From Margaritifera margaritifera (lineage: Eukaryota > Mollusca > Bivalvia > Unionida > Margaritiferidae): a DNA stretch of 64,000 nt. This document shows positions 11,196 through 23,133 of the stretch, one piece after another (the first letter of the stretch is position 1; every line of letters starts with the position of its first letter). The position numbers and the translations under genes were made by a program. The stretch lies in NCBI GenBank assembly GCA_029931535.1, contig JAQPZY010001688.1, positions 6,990,001 to 7,054,000 of the forward strand. Reading direction: 5' to 3'. The notes beneath the pieces are model-generated. The model saw only the letters and a list, made by a program, of their open reading frames with translations, was not told the DNA's origin and made no database searches.

Positions 11196-12780
11196 TTAAG
11201 CAGGTTGGCCCTCGAAAGGTGTTTGCTGTACTCCAGCAAAACCTTTGATGTCTCCATCGAGGCATCTCTATCAGAAAAGGCTAGGTAGACAGCATCATGG
11301 GCATCAAGAGCATGTCATGACGTCTTGACAATCTCGTCCCAGTAGCTGGAGACAATGTTTCCTCCTTCAACAGACTGAAGGCAGAAGCCAAAAAGTTGTG
11401 CATGGAAGGCTATAGTAACTAGCATACCAGTATGGAGTTCCAAAACCCCGAAGAACCTAATGGAGTGATGGGCTCAGGTCATTGCTGATATGCCACCCTG
11501 GGAAGCACCAGAGTACAAAGCAGGGGCCCTAATTGGCCAAGCAGACGAAGGTACCCTGTAAAGCTAGGCGGAAACCAGGAGCTGAAGCATAGATGAAGGG
11601 TCAGACAGCCCCTTCTGATGTCTGGCTACCTCTTAACCTTATTACAACTTCTGCATTAACTCCCTAAACATTGCTGGGTGCAGAAGCAACAGAAGGTCTA
11701 TTTTAGATTGTGCCCTGGACAGCCTCTAGAAACCGGAGAGGATCCCAGTGTCTAAAGACTCAGAGGACTTCAAACAGATCTTGGGCAAGGAGGCTTTAAA
11801 CGAGATTTACTGCCTTGTCCAAGGTCAAAACATATTCCTTCTCTATCACCTGACCTATAGGGTGGGACTAAAAAGGGGACCCCAAAAGAGGAGAATGGCC
11901 CAAACACCTGTGTCTTCTTGGAATTAATTCGTGTCTACCAAAATTTAGAGTTTGTCTTCTGTCTTTGCTCCCAGGATGAGACAGGACTATTCCTTCTCAT
12001 CTCCCTCCATGGAGAAGGGGATTTAACAATTTTGAGTTCATCATCTGGTCTCCTCTGCTCTTGTGTGTGTATGTGTCTGTGTTTGTTTCTTTGTGTGTGT
12101 GTGTGTGTGTAGAATGGAGGGAGGAAGAAGAAACAGGACTAATCCATTGTTCATCTCCCCTTGAGAAGGGGACTGATGATCCCTTCTTGACACAGGTTTA
12201 GATGAGTGGTGGTCCCCACTAGTTTTTCTTCAATAATGGAGGAGACAGGAAGGGTCTACTGTCTGTCCAGTATGCTGATCCATGGAGGCACGGGAAAGTC
12301 ATCCATGGCACCATGGGAGGAAGACATGACTCACTCAGTTGGTTTAAGTCCCCAAGCTCCATATGGGTTAAATGGGAACATTCAGAAGTGGATTGGGGTG
12401 GGGTGGGGTATTGACCACATCTTGAGGCATAATGAATGCTGAAAGGAAATGCAAAAATAAAACAACCAACCAGAGCAAGAAACAAGTGAATACTTACCCT
12501 CACGCCAGTTAAAAGAGAGGGATAAAAAATGAAGAGGCAGTTTCACTACAAAGGAACAATCCTCAAATTGAACAAAAATGGTCACAAACGTAAAATACAC
12601 AATGACTGGGGAGAAAATATTAAAAACGATGCAAACAAGTATACAACTAACAGCAGCTATGCCAAAGATGCTGTGAATGACGAAAATTACCATGCACTCA
12701 GAGACGCATGATAACCAAACAAAGTCCTAGGAAAAGGACAAAATTCCAAACAATGGAAGTTGACAAAGGCATCAAACTGG
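11196..12780 (-). mobile_element. DIRS-like copy B, upstream part
   Basis: Continues copy B beyond piggyBac-like element 2. The minus strand near 11200-11350 reads HALDAHDAVYLAFSDRD and METSKVLLEYSKHL, possibly a gag-like protein; I cannot name it further. The region 11850-12780 matches 35370-36905 (shared CAGGACTAT and GACTGGGGAGAAAAT blocks). Reverse transcriptase and RNase H are absent, so the copy is internally deleted. Confidence 0.5.
12060..12111. repeat. Imperfect (TG)n microsatellite
   Basis: Two short TG runs separated by TTTGTTTCTT, inside DIRS-like copy B. Confidence 0.9.
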
Positions 12781-12784
12781 AATC

Positions 12785-12960
12785 ATGTTTTTTATTCTAG
12801 ACCTCCAATTACTACCGGATGCTCTGAGCCAAGTTTGAAATTGATCCAGCAGTCTTTGAGAAGATGAAAATAGCAATTGTTGATGGACACCAGACAGACA
12901 AATGGCCATACCATAACTTCACTTGGCCTTATGGCAGGTCAGCTAATAATTTACAGCCAT
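12785..12960. repeat. Solitary family C tail
   Basis: CAGACAGACAAATGGCCATACCA-type sequence and CTTGGCCTTATGGCAGGTCAGC match the tails at 17640-17710 and 47150-47215, without a full unit array next to it. Confidence 0.6.
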
Positions 12961-13160
12961 CAAAATCTCGTTGCCTGACTAGGTTGTGACATTGAGACAC
13001 TCATTTGCCAAAAGCTAAAATTAAGTTGTTCCAGGCTGCCTGGCAATAGCTTTTTCTGCCCCTGCTCCATTAAATCCTGTACAACTTGGAAAAGCACTTT
13101 GTTTTGACCACCAGTACAATGTTTCCTACAGTACTCCAAATTTTAAAAAATGCTGTATAC

Positions 13161-13288
13161 CTGTCGGTTGTTTGAATAAGTTTTTCTACTACTGTTTCAA
13201 AACAACTAGATAAACAGTAAGTTTCTGGTTCCGAGTCATCTGGAGCTCCTGCATTTTCATAGGCTGCCTCTGCTAAACTGGAAAATGC
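13161..13288 (-). CDS. KPNB1: Importin beta-1, exon 9 of 9 in window
   Basis: A 128-bp exon, [20 protein letters not shown] onward to IQTTD plus two bases of an Arg codon, matching human residues about 473-516. The acidic linker is one residue shorter than in human. The acceptor is AATTCCAG and the donor GTATAC. It ends in phase 2. I looked for the following exon (human sequence from about residue 517) down to position 1 and did not see it, so the remaining C-terminal half is outside the window or in an intron-split form I could not detect. Confidence 0.94.
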
Positions 13289-13530
13289 CTGGAATTAAAT
13301 AAAAAATTATACAAGATATCTGCAGCATTTTGAAAAGGGAAAAGAGTCCTCATCATTTTTATTAAATCACAAATGTGAGTCGTCTATGGTATTTTATATC
13401 AAGGGCACACACAACCGGGCAAAGTTGAGCTCTGAACTACCTCACTTACCCAGTTTATTGCCTGGGGCTGAAAATAGAGTTGCTTTCTCCTCAACAGGCT
13501 TAACAAGCATGGAAGCAAATTCTTGATGCA

Positions 13531-13735
13531 TTTGCTGTGTGATGACCTGTGTGGTTGACATAGACAACATGAGACTTCATTTGCTGAGTGATGACCTGTG
13601 TGGTTGACATAGATAACATGAGACTACATTTGCTGTGTGATGACCTGTGTGGTTGACATAGATAACATGAGACTTCATTTGCTGTGTGATGACCTGTGTG
13701 GTTGACATAGATAACATGAGCCTTCATTTGCTGAG
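13531..13735. repeat. 49-bp minisatellite, about 4.2 units
   Basis: TTTGCTGTGTGATGACCTGT starts units at 13531, 13580, 13629 and 13678, and a partial unit at 13727; the period is exactly 49 bp with few differences. It lies in an intron 240 bp from importin exon 13161-13288. The unit length is not a multiple of three, so a coding role is unlikely. Confidence 0.93.
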
Positions 13736-13739
13736 ATAA

Positions 13740-15089
13740 TTGCTTTACAACAGGACTAATGAACTGTCTAATCTTACGGATCTGTAAGGTGCTTAAGATA
13801 TGATAGCTAGCACTTGAAATAAGAACAACTAAATTCTCACTGTCGGCATTTGCAAAAGGAACTAGAATCCTCCTAGTCTAAACATCCAACCAACTTGCTA
13901 GCAACATAAAAGTCATTACATTAACATTATTAAAGAAAAATTTCCTGCATCCCCATGTAATTATAAAGTCATACTTACCCAACTGTATAATCCAATCAGA
14001 TGACACCAAGGCTCTCTGCTTCAATTGGTCAATAATTTTCAAGAATGTATATAACCAGCCATTAACAGACATATAAACAGGCATACATACATACCATGGA
14101 ATTACATGACCTCATGAATATAAACAGGAAATTGTTCTTGACAATAATATATCTAAGTGAACATTTTGAGGTATTGGTATTTCTTTTAAATTGATGAAAG
14201 GTCTATCCAAATATGTAATCTATTATAATATTTCTCCAAGTTATCTACATAAAGTCCGTCACGAGAATAGATGGAGTATATTAATATACTTTGCAAACTA
14301 TCATGTGTTTCTACAAATGACGTATATAAACTTTTCTTTTCGATCTTCATACATACATAGGAATGTATTTTCAGAGCTACTTTTGCAAATTTTTACTATA
14401 ATTTTGATTTATAAATATTATACAGAAGTTTGCCAAGTTGCTAGAAAACTGTTACCCATGCAGTAGTAAGCCTTATTCTAGTGCCTTAAATAGCAGACTT
14501 GCAACTTCTTCAATTCAGGTTACTTGTTAGTATGTTCATTAGTGAACTTGTAAGCAATCATTACTTTTTCATAACATTTAAATATTTTTCATACCAATAA
14601 TCCAAAGAGGGGACCTTTCACAATTTTTCTGCCAAGACATGGACCAAATTTTGCATCAGAACTCGCCACAGCTTACATAAAGTGTCTTTAACATTTTAAG
14701 TTTCTACCATATAAAATACACACAGCCTTCTAAAGTAGAGGCTAATATTTCATCTTTGAACTAAACCTACAGGCTTTTTACCCTGCATCAATAGGCAATC
14801 ACTGAACGAGGCATAAAAACTGCTTCAACTTACTATCATTGGAGGATACAATAAGATTAACATTAACTGACACCTTCTCCAAATTGCATAGTTGTATAGG
14901 TTGTGGAAGTTTATGGACTCGAGTCTTCCATATAAAACCCAAAGCAAGAGTGCCTGCTGACTTTAAAAAAATCCCTAAAAGTCTGATGTAGTTTGAGCCC
15001 TGAATGCCTACTTAACAAGAGTATTTCGAAGGATCTGACACTCTAATCTCAGAAAAGAATTACCACGAATTGAATATAAGACCATTTCT
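13740..15089. other. Importin beta intron, nothing recognised
   Basis: AT-rich intron between the 49-bp minisatellite and the family B array. Short open frames only. Confidence 0.65.
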
Positions 15090-17165
15090 TATTTTAAACT
15101 GCAGAGTACTGAACCCATCTCAGATACTGTTCAGCGATAAAAAGATCTTAAAACCTGCCACTGTGGTGGCCATAATGGATGTCAAAACAGCACTATTTTC
15201 ATTTAGGACCAACTAGACAATATTACTGGGATTTTCTTAGGTCAACTTTTGGAGCCAATTATAAGCCCCATTCCCAATCCAACCAGGGTGTAATCAACGA
15301 TTACATAGCTCTACTCTACTTTCAATAGTCTCCAGTAGCCATTGTAAACATTATCATGCAAAAAATAAATTCATACTAAAGTGATCTTGGCCCCTTTTCC
15401 ATCTAAAGATTATTTTGCATCGTTTATCTTTACATCTGAACTTTTAATAATTTTAAAATTTGAAATCTGAACTTTTAATTGGCAATACATGGCCAGTATT
15501 GTGCTGACATATTGTCAAACCAACTACCCACCAACCTACCCACACCCCCACCTACCTACACCTAATGTGACAAAGCATAAAGGACAAAAAAAGAATAACA
15601 AGAGTTCCTTGAAGGGATTGACACTCTACTGGCTGAAAAGAATTTCCAGAATTTCAAGATAAGACCATTTCTTACATTTAACTGCCAAGTGTTGAAACCA
15701 TCTCTGCTATTCTTCAGCAATAACAAGATTTTCAAATTAGTTGTTATTGTTGACATACTGGATGTCAGATTCGCACCGTTTTCATTTAGGACCAACAAGA
15801 CATCATAAGAAAAACTCATGTTGATGTGACTTTCCATTTTGTAAAATTAACGGTAACAAGATTTTCAAGATGGATGCCATGGTGGCTATACTGGATATCA
15901 AACGGGCACAATTTCCATTTAGTACCAAGTAGACTTCACAAGAGGTCTTTTGGTGAAAGAACAATATTGATATGATGAAGATTTTCACGATAGCTATTGT
16001 GGCAGCCATATTAGAAGTCAGATCTGCACCATTTTTATTTACAACCAACTAAACATAAGAAATCTTTCAGTGTCATTATGACCATCGATCTACGAGGAGA
16101 ATGGATAACAAGATTTTCAAGATGGCTGCTGTAGCTGTCAAATCAGCACCATTTATAGTTAGGACCAACTAAACATCATACGTCATCTTTTTGTAAAAAA
16201 AATCAAAAACCCGATGATGTATCATCATCCATTCACTAGGAGTATTGGATAGCAAGATTTTCCCGATGGCCACCATAGTTGCCATACTGGATGTAAGATC
16301 GGTATAATTTTCATTTAGGACCAACCAGACACCATAAGAAGTCTTCTGGTGAAAACACCTGTCAATATGACTTACCATTTTGGAGGAATAGCGACAAGAT
16401 TTTCAAGATGGCTGCAATGGGAGCCATATTGTATGTCAGATAAGCACCATTTTCATTTAGGACCAAGTAGTCATCATAAGAATTCTTTTCCTGAAAAGCC
16501 GATGTCGATATGACCATCCATATAGGTGTAGCAATAACAAGCTTTTGAAGAGGACTGCCATGACAATCCTCCTTGTATAGGATAAGAAACTTGTGCTAAT
16601 GGACGAATGCATGACGGACATTAGACTATCTCATTAGCTCTTGTGTTCTATGACCAGTAGAGCTAAAAGCGAAAACGAAATTTTCAAGATGGCCCACCGT
16701 CACGGCCATATTTGATGTCCAAGCAGCACCACTTTCATTTAAGATTAACTTGACAACATATGAAGTATTTCTGTGAAAACCCCCATGTCAATACAACCAT
16801 CCATTCATAAGGAGTAGCAATAACATTTTAAAAATGGGCGCTATGGTAGCCATATGAGATGTCCAATTGGCACCGTTTACATTTAAAACCAACCAATCAA
16901 AAAGAAGTTTTTAGTGAAAAGCCCATGTTGTGTTCAATCTAGAAGCATAAAGATTTTCAAATTAGCTCCCATGACAGCTGAACTGGCTGTCCTAGGAACA
17001 CCATTTTTATTTAGAAAGTGTCTGTAAAGTTTGGTGGCAATTCTCCCAGTAGTTTATCCAGAGTAGCCATAACAAACTTGTGCTAACAGACTACGGACAC
17101 AAGGCTATCACATAAGCTCTTCTGATCAATAACTAGTAGAGATAAAAACTAATATTTATTATTAT
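15090..17165. repeat. ~140-bp-unit array, family B
   Basis: The block GATTTTCAAGATGGCTGC recurs in varied form near 15862, 15983, 16113, 16258, 16398, 16541, 16680, 16823 and 16953 (spacing 121-145 bp), each followed by a TCAGATCAGCACCATTTTCA-type block. The tail at 17020-17165 (GTGCTAACAGAC, CATAAGCTCTTCTG, AGTAGAGATAAAA) recurs at 45310-45400. Confidence 0.85.
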
Positions 17166-17877
17166 CACTGAAATAACAGAAATACAATTTACCCCCCACA
17201 CCCCCAAATACAAGGCTGGGCCTAATATCACTCACCTGGCTTACAAAACTTAACAGTTGACTCTTTCACTAAGCAGCCTCAAGTATTCTATGAACACAAC
17301 CTATGGAAACTATCTTTCAAACTTCATATTACATTAATTATTTTTTTGTTTTTTTAGATAAAAGCATAATTAATACACGCAAGTTCTTCTTCTGATTGAT
17401 ATCATCCAAGAGATTTAAAAGTAAAATTTACAGATGAGGCTTTAATCTGTGTTCTACAGAGTCACATGGCTTTCACATGAATTGAAATTATTAATAATAA
17501 AATTAAAATAAAAAAAAAATAAAAAATTATCAAATAATTTGTGAGTCATGGCATTGAATATATGAAATAACATAACATAATGCACAATACATGTGATAAC
17601 ATATAAACAACAAATGTTTCAGGCACAGATGAATGACAGACACACAATGTAAAACATAGACTAGGCCATACCACAAGATGACTTGTCTTTATGGCCAGGT
17701 GAGATAAAAATTATTTGTCGAAATGAGCCGGAGATTGCTTATCTGAATGGCACCTGTCCCACACTCAAATGCAAAAGCAGTTGGCCAAGAAATCTGAGAC
17801 AGTCAACTGCTTTCTGACTTTCCTCCTATGCTCTTGATTGCACATTATGAAAACAATCGTTTCACGGTTTCTCAATT

Positions 17878-17995
17878 TTAATTTGGTTTGGTGTTTTACA
17901 GCATTGCAACACAAGCAGATTATTCAGTGGCACTGGAGTGCAGATTTGCCCATTAACACACCATGTTAGCTAAACCGGGCTGATCAAATCATAGG
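17878..17995 (-). repeat. SINE 3' fragment
   Basis: On the minus strand it ends GCTGTAAAACACCAAACC, resembling the 3' end of the SINE at 46682-46862, after a CACTCCAGTGCCACTG body segment. No tRNA-like head is visible, so it is a truncated copy between two arrays of ~140-bp units. Confidence 0.5.
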
Positions 17996-19060
17996 ATTTT
18001 ATATTTTGTATCTTCATCCATATCTGATGGCACATCAGCATCCATTGTTGAATACTTAGAGGCCTTAAAAATGCTACAATGCTTCCTTTCTGTCACAGTT
18101 GGCAATATTCTGTTGAGCAGTTTTAGACATGTTGTTTTAAAGGCCTTCCAACTTTTAGTAGTGCCCACATCTGATGTCAGATCAGCATCATCTGTACAAA
18201 ATTGAAATACCTTTTCACCTGGATACTTTCTGCCACATTTGATGAAATTCTATTCAACAGTTTAAGAAGTCATTTCAAAGTTTCTCTCTTTTAAATATCA
18301 GCAGCCATATTTAATGATGGATCAGCATCATTTTCAAACTCTTTATGACTGGATGCTATCAAAACTGATCTGCATTATTTCTATAAATTTGAAAGCCCCT
18401 TAATACCATGATTCTTGTTTTGTCAAATATGATCAAACTCAGTTGAGCATTTTTTTTTAGGCTGTTGTCTCAGACTCGAGGTTTTTAAAAACAGCAGCCA
18501 CAATTGATGGCAGACTAGCTTCATTTAAACAAATTTGAAAGCCTGTAAAATAGCAGGATCTTTTCTCTCAAGTATGCTCAAATCCTGTTAGGGGCTGTTG
18601 GAGAAGTCTTAAAAAAGTTTCTCTATTTTTAGTAAGGACAGTTATATGCAATGGCGGATTGGCATCATTTCTAAGAATGTTAAAGCCCTTCATGCCAAGA
18701 TGCTTTTTGTCAAATTTGGTCAAGTTTTTTTCTTTTAAGTTACAACAGTAATATCTGATGGCAGGTCAACATTATTGGTACAAATCTGAAAGCCCTTTTT
18801 GTCCTGATGCTGTGAAATTTGATCAAATTCTGTCAAGTGGTTTTTGAGACGACAATTAAAGGCTTTTTTTGTTGTAGTAATGGGAGTCATATGTGATGGT
18901 GAATCTAACACATTTATTTCAAAGCCCTCTCTGCCAAGATGCTTTGTCAAATTTTGGTAAGTAGCTTTTTCTCTCTGACAAATTTGGACAAAATTAGTCC
19001 AGTGGTTTTCAGAAGTTTAAAATAGTAATTGTTGATACATGGCACATGATGGATGCTGGG
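17990..19060. repeat. ~140-bp-unit array, family C
   Basis: Units share GATGGCAGATCAGCATCATT, AAGCCCTTCATGCCAAGATG and a CAAATTTGGTCAA-type block, for example near 18180, 18315, 18655 and 18760. The first 30 bp of the unit resemble family B (CAGCCATATTNGATG then CAGATCAGCANCATTT), so B and C probably share ancestry. Confidence 0.8.
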
Positions 19061-19210
19061 AAAACCATAATCATAGCCATGTGAACTAAAAACAACATTC
19101 TAAAAGGAAATTCTTTCTCAATTGTTAAGTAATCTTTAGCTACATGTCCTAAAAAGACCAACACTGGAGCATCACCAGACAATTCCTGACAATGCAAATA
19201 TGGTACTTAC

Positions 19211-19455
19211 CCAGCAAATATTGCTCGCAACTCGTGGCTCAGAATTCAACCCTTCCACTAAAGCTAACAACAACAGATTTAAATATTGTTCATTTATAAC
19301 AGCGTCTGGAAGAATTTCACACACTCTGCCAACAGTCCAGGCAGCTGTGTCACGAACTATCACACTGGGATCTTTTAACAGTTCTATCAACATTGGCATA
19401 GCTTGCTCAACTATGGGTTTTAACTTTGCTGGATCTGGGCCTTCCAGGATAGACC
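19211..19455 (-). CDS. KPNB1: Importin beta-1, exon 8 of 9 in window
   Basis: The longest exon in the window, 245 bp. It completes the split Gly, then reads [20 protein letters not shown], and later [14 protein letters not shown] and [10 protein letters not shown]. It aligns with human residues about 391-472 (HEAT repeats 9-11) without gaps. The acceptor is TTTTGCAG and the donor a consensus GTAAGTACC. It ends in phase 0. The intron to the next exon is 5.9 kb and filled with ~140-bp-unit arrays. Confidence 0.97.
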
Positions 19456-19792
19456 CTGCAAAACAAGACATTTTTAGAAGACAGTCAGAAAAAACAATAC
19501 TACAAGTCAAAGTTTTTTTTAAAAAGAAGCATATTTGGTATGCTCCAAACTCAAGCTCCAAGGATGTTTTCATACACAAGTAAAATCAAAATATCCCTTG
19601 TTACCAAAGCAGTTTGAAAAAAAAAACAAAAACAAACACTAAGGGAGTGACACTCTACTTTCCAAGAAGAATTAGTATGAATCCAGAATAAATCCGTTTC
19701 TTCCATCTTTCAGTGCAAACCCCAAGCTGATAAAACTATGTATTTATGTATATATGTATGCTGGAACTATTCCTGAACTGAAAAAAGTCGAG

Positions 19793-19817
19793 GGGGGGGG
19801 GGGGGGAGGAGGGGGGG
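19793..19817. repeat. G-tract
   Basis: Two G runs separated by AGGA. Similar runs occur at 25838-25851, 30373-30387, 56892-56913 and 58926-58941, and C runs at 26127-26140 and 38000-38008. Possible quadruplex formers; may also be error-prone in assembly. Confidence 0.9.
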
Positions 19818-20214
19818 TAGTGTTCCCCATTAATATGGAAAAAGAGGGTGGAATATTCTAAATATAGGGAGGATTTAATGAACGAACAAGAGTCCCTAGA
19901 AGGGACTGATGCTCTTCTGAGTGAAAAGAATTTCCAGGAAACGAAGATAAGACCATTTCTTCCTTTTAACAATGTCTAACAATTAGAATAATGAAAACAT
20001 GTTGTTTCACATCATTTCATTCATGCTGCAAGATGGTGGCCAGGTAAACAATTGCTTAGAAGTACTGTCAAAATCAGTGAATATCATATGATTATTCATT
20101 CATCTAGGATTTATTCATCATGGATATTGTTCATCTAAGTACTTAAATGCTTTAGGTAAATCCTCATTGTGACTGATGCTGTTAAAAATTGAATTTTATT
20201 CTTTCATTCAGTGA

Positions 20215-20735
20215 CTGTCGACCAGTGCCCACTCCTTGACACAGTATTTGCTCTCCAGTGCCCAGTCACAGTGACCTTGGCCTTCGACCTTTCATCCCAA
20301 AATCAATATAGGCTTCTTCCATACCTAAGTGCATGACATCAACAAAATTTGGTCCAGGTCTGTAATGTAGAACTAATGTTATTGTGCACAAACTATTTTT
20401 ATTCTTTACATCAATGATATTGCCCACTGACCTTTTGACCCTAAAATTGATGAAATTCTTCTTTAACCCAAATGCAAGCCATCTACAACTTTTGATAACC
20501 ATAGATGATGGAGAACAAGTTAATGTGCAGAAACCATTTTTTTGTTGTTGTGTATACAGCTATAGTGACCTTGACCGCCGACCTATTGACAACGAAATCG
20601 ATGGGGTTCTTCCTTACCACAAGTACACACCATCAACAACTCGAGTTACTGTGTGGCAACCTGGTAACAGACAGATGGACATCATAACACAATACCCTCC
20701 AACTTATGGCCGACTTATAAAGAGGAAAAAAGTAC
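20215..20735. repeat. ~140-bp-unit array, family A
   Basis: Units start CAGTGACCTTGGCC (20268) and TAGTGACCTTGACCGCC (20564), with GACCCTAAAATTGATG and GCAAGCCATCTACAAC blocks in common with the other family A arrays. It ends at the importin exon 20742-20913 donor region. Confidence 0.75.
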
Positions 20736-20741
20736 ACTAAC

Positions 20742-20913
20742 CAAAGGCCATGACTGCAGCATCTCTGTACTTCCAGTCTTGATCCTGAATATGATCTTTA
20801 ACAAATGGCAACACATGTTGGACCATATCATCTTCACAGCAAGTGGCTAACAACATCAAGCAGACACCAGCTGCTTTGCAGGGATTCCACTCATCATCAT
20901 CATCAAACTCTTC
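20742..20913 (-). CDS. KPNB1: Importin beta-1, exon 7 of 9 in window (acidic loop)
   Basis: A 172-bp exon starting [20 protein letters not shown], followed by LLATCCEDD, and ending in a split Gly codon. It carries the acidic loop of HEAT repeat 8 (human residues about 334-342), which in this family contacts RanGTP and helps cargo release. The acidic run is kept here as DDDDE. The acceptor is TTTGTAG and the donor GTTAGT. One base of the final Gly codon lies here and two in the next exon, and the frame holds. It abuts a ~140-bp-unit array at 20215-20735, which ends only a few bases past the donor. Confidence 0.96.
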
Positions 20914-21463
20914 CTACAAAAAAAATAACAAAGATTACTGTTCATTTAGAATTGAATGTAATGTTTATTCCATAGTGAAGTTGAAGTTGTAATGCTACTG
21001 TATTCAATGTATTTCTTGCACTGTGTTTAAGAAATTATAATTTGGATACATTTTGTCAGGTTTAAACATCATAATATGCACACTCTGATGACAATGTCTC
21101 CACATTATGCATGTACATACAAACTAGAGGAGTTAAATCCTTTTGTGTTGGGAGCACACCCCTCTGGAGGTGAACTGCCTTTCCCAATATGGTTGCGTCA
21201 AATAAAGTACATGTAATATCTGGTTACTGACCCTCATTTAACTCATCAAGTGGTAATGATTTGAGACACAAGACATGCACTGTAGCAAGTTCCAAGAACA
21301 TCATGATGTCCTTCATGGGTTTTAGCAATCACTTCCCTTCCATGAAGCATACTTTGATCAAGAAATGTGCATTCATAAGATTTTTTAAAAGTTTTGACTA
21401 AAATTACTGATGTGTGATTATTAAAAGGTTTTAGTCTGTATTACATCAAGTATGGTATCTTAA

Positions 21464-22389
21464 CCCTTTGGCTACTACATCTGTTGTGCAGCTTCACTAC
21501 CGCGAAGTGTTATCACATCAGCTGCTAAGAATACTGAGGTTGGTTGCCTGGCTGAATACTAGAGCATCATCACGTCCGACTACAGAAACTGACAGTAAAA
21601 ACATGGTTACATTTATTTTCATTATTTCATTAGTTACTGCTGAATTTCAATGAAATAAAAAACAGCTTACCTTGTATAGTGTCTGTTATCTATATATTTC
21701 CACTTTCACATACTCCTACATCCCATCGTACAAGAAATCCCAGATATGTAGACTGTTTTGAATCCCACAAAATAAATCCAATATTTACATATGTACACGT
21801 AAAATTTTGTGGGTTTCACCGGCAGGTATTGTTTAAATGAGTCTTCCTTTATAAGGAATCATACCTTCATCAATTGACTGATTTTTGGAAGGGTCATAAT
21901 TTTCCAGACATTTCTCTGAGAGTGGTCCAAGCTCAATAGTTGAACCAACATCAGAACAAAAATGATTGATCTCGAACATGGCAATGTCCTCACTCCATTC
22001 TGCAAGTGGACCTATGAGTTCCTCATCATTCGATTCAAAATCACTTACATATGGAGTAGAAACTGGACTAACATCTATATCTGATCTAGTTTCTAAGATT
22101 TATCCATTAAACTCTTCTGTATTGCTTGCATTAAACCCTTCAAACTCGCTTCAAATGTCAAGTTAACAGTCCTCTCATTGGTTATGATACTTTCAACTAA
22201 TCAACGTTCAGTTAACAGAGCAGCAATGTAAGCATATATGTGGCACTGGGATTTCAAGTAGTGCTGGACTATATGCATACATGCATCAGTGGGGAGTAAA
22301 CAAGTGTTATCAACAGTGCATATTTGCGGCAGTGGGGTTGAGAAGTTATTTACAGGCGATGCATAGATGCGGCAGTGGTAGCTAAAGGG
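21464..22389 (-). mobile_element. piggyBac-like element 3, internally deleted
   Basis: TTAA at 21460-21463 and 22390-22393; ends CCCTTTGGCTAC and, inward from the right, CCCTTTAGCTACC. The minus strand retains an acidic N-terminal segment (SDFESNDEELIGPLAEWSED, near 22030) and the catalytic-core motif NQSIDEGMIPYKGRL near 21860. That motif contains the first catalytic Asp and a following frameshift. At 926 bp it is a deleted, non-autonomous derivative. It lies between importin exons 20742-20913 and 23032-23133. Confidence 0.83.
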
Positions 22390-22393
22390 TTAA

Positions 22394-23031
22394 AGGCTTA
22401 TTAAGAAACAAGTGCTGGAAAAAAACTTTAACAAAAGCTGTCCAGACGCATCCACTCACTTGCACCCCAACAAATGGACCACCCAAACACTAGATACCCA
22501 TCTTCAGAGCATCAAAATGTAAGTTGTAATGTTTTTGCATCTTAAAATATTTTGCAAATTACTCATGGGGATTTAGTAGATCATGGTCACTGTGCTGCAT
22601 CATTCACCTGAAGTGGATAATTTGGAAAAGTAATTTCCTATATCGATTTCCAATGTTTTTGTAATCTGCATAAACATATTGTACTGGTGTCAAGTGTTGC
22701 AGAGTTTTGTTCATCGACATATTGATGTTATTACAGCACTTCCTGTACTGCACTCACAAGGCAAAGACAACTGGCTAAATTAGACTCAATACTGGAGGCA
22801 CATACTGAACTCTACATGATCAGGTTGTGTATTACTTTGTGTATTTGTCTCTGAAGGGTAATAGCAGGATATCATAAAATGATCACCGTCTAACACCGTA
22901 CAGCAGAGTGGTGCACAGACCTGACAACATTTGTAACAACTGAATAGTACCAAGTAAAATCAGTGGCAACTACACAAGGCTATACAAAAGAAAATGAACA
23001 ATATACTTCATATGTACTGAATGACACTGAC
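22394..23031. other. Importin beta intron, nothing recognised
   Basis: From the piggyBac-like element 3 right flank to exon 23032-23133. No motif or repeat seen. Confidence 0.65.
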
Positions 23032-23133
23032 CTGTCTTGTGAGAATAAGAAGAAGTATAGGGACCAGGTACTGTAATGCACCCTTGGCGTAAAATCTGCT
23101 TGTCCTCTCGGGTGGTCGTCCTGCTTCAGCAGC
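23032..23133 (-). CDS. KPNB1: Importin beta-1, exon 6 of 9 in window
   Basis: A 102-bp exon of 34 codons beginning AAEAGRPPERTSRFYAKGAL and ending LTRQ, phase 0 at both ends. It matches human residues about 300-333. The stretch LVPILLLILTRQ is more hydrophobic than the usual LVPILTQTLTKQ, a lineage difference and not a break. The acceptor is TTGTTCAG and the donor GTCAGT. It leads directly into the acidic loop encoded by the next exon. Confidence 0.95.

Noticed and set aside
12785..13160. Next importin beta exon (human residues from about 517)
   Set aside because: Searched by eye on the minus strand here and down to position 1; no matching reading with splice sites was found.
13500..13735. 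CRISPR-like or coding repeat with 49-bp period
   Set aside because: Units are contiguous without unique spacers, the host is eukaryotic, and 49 is not a multiple of three.
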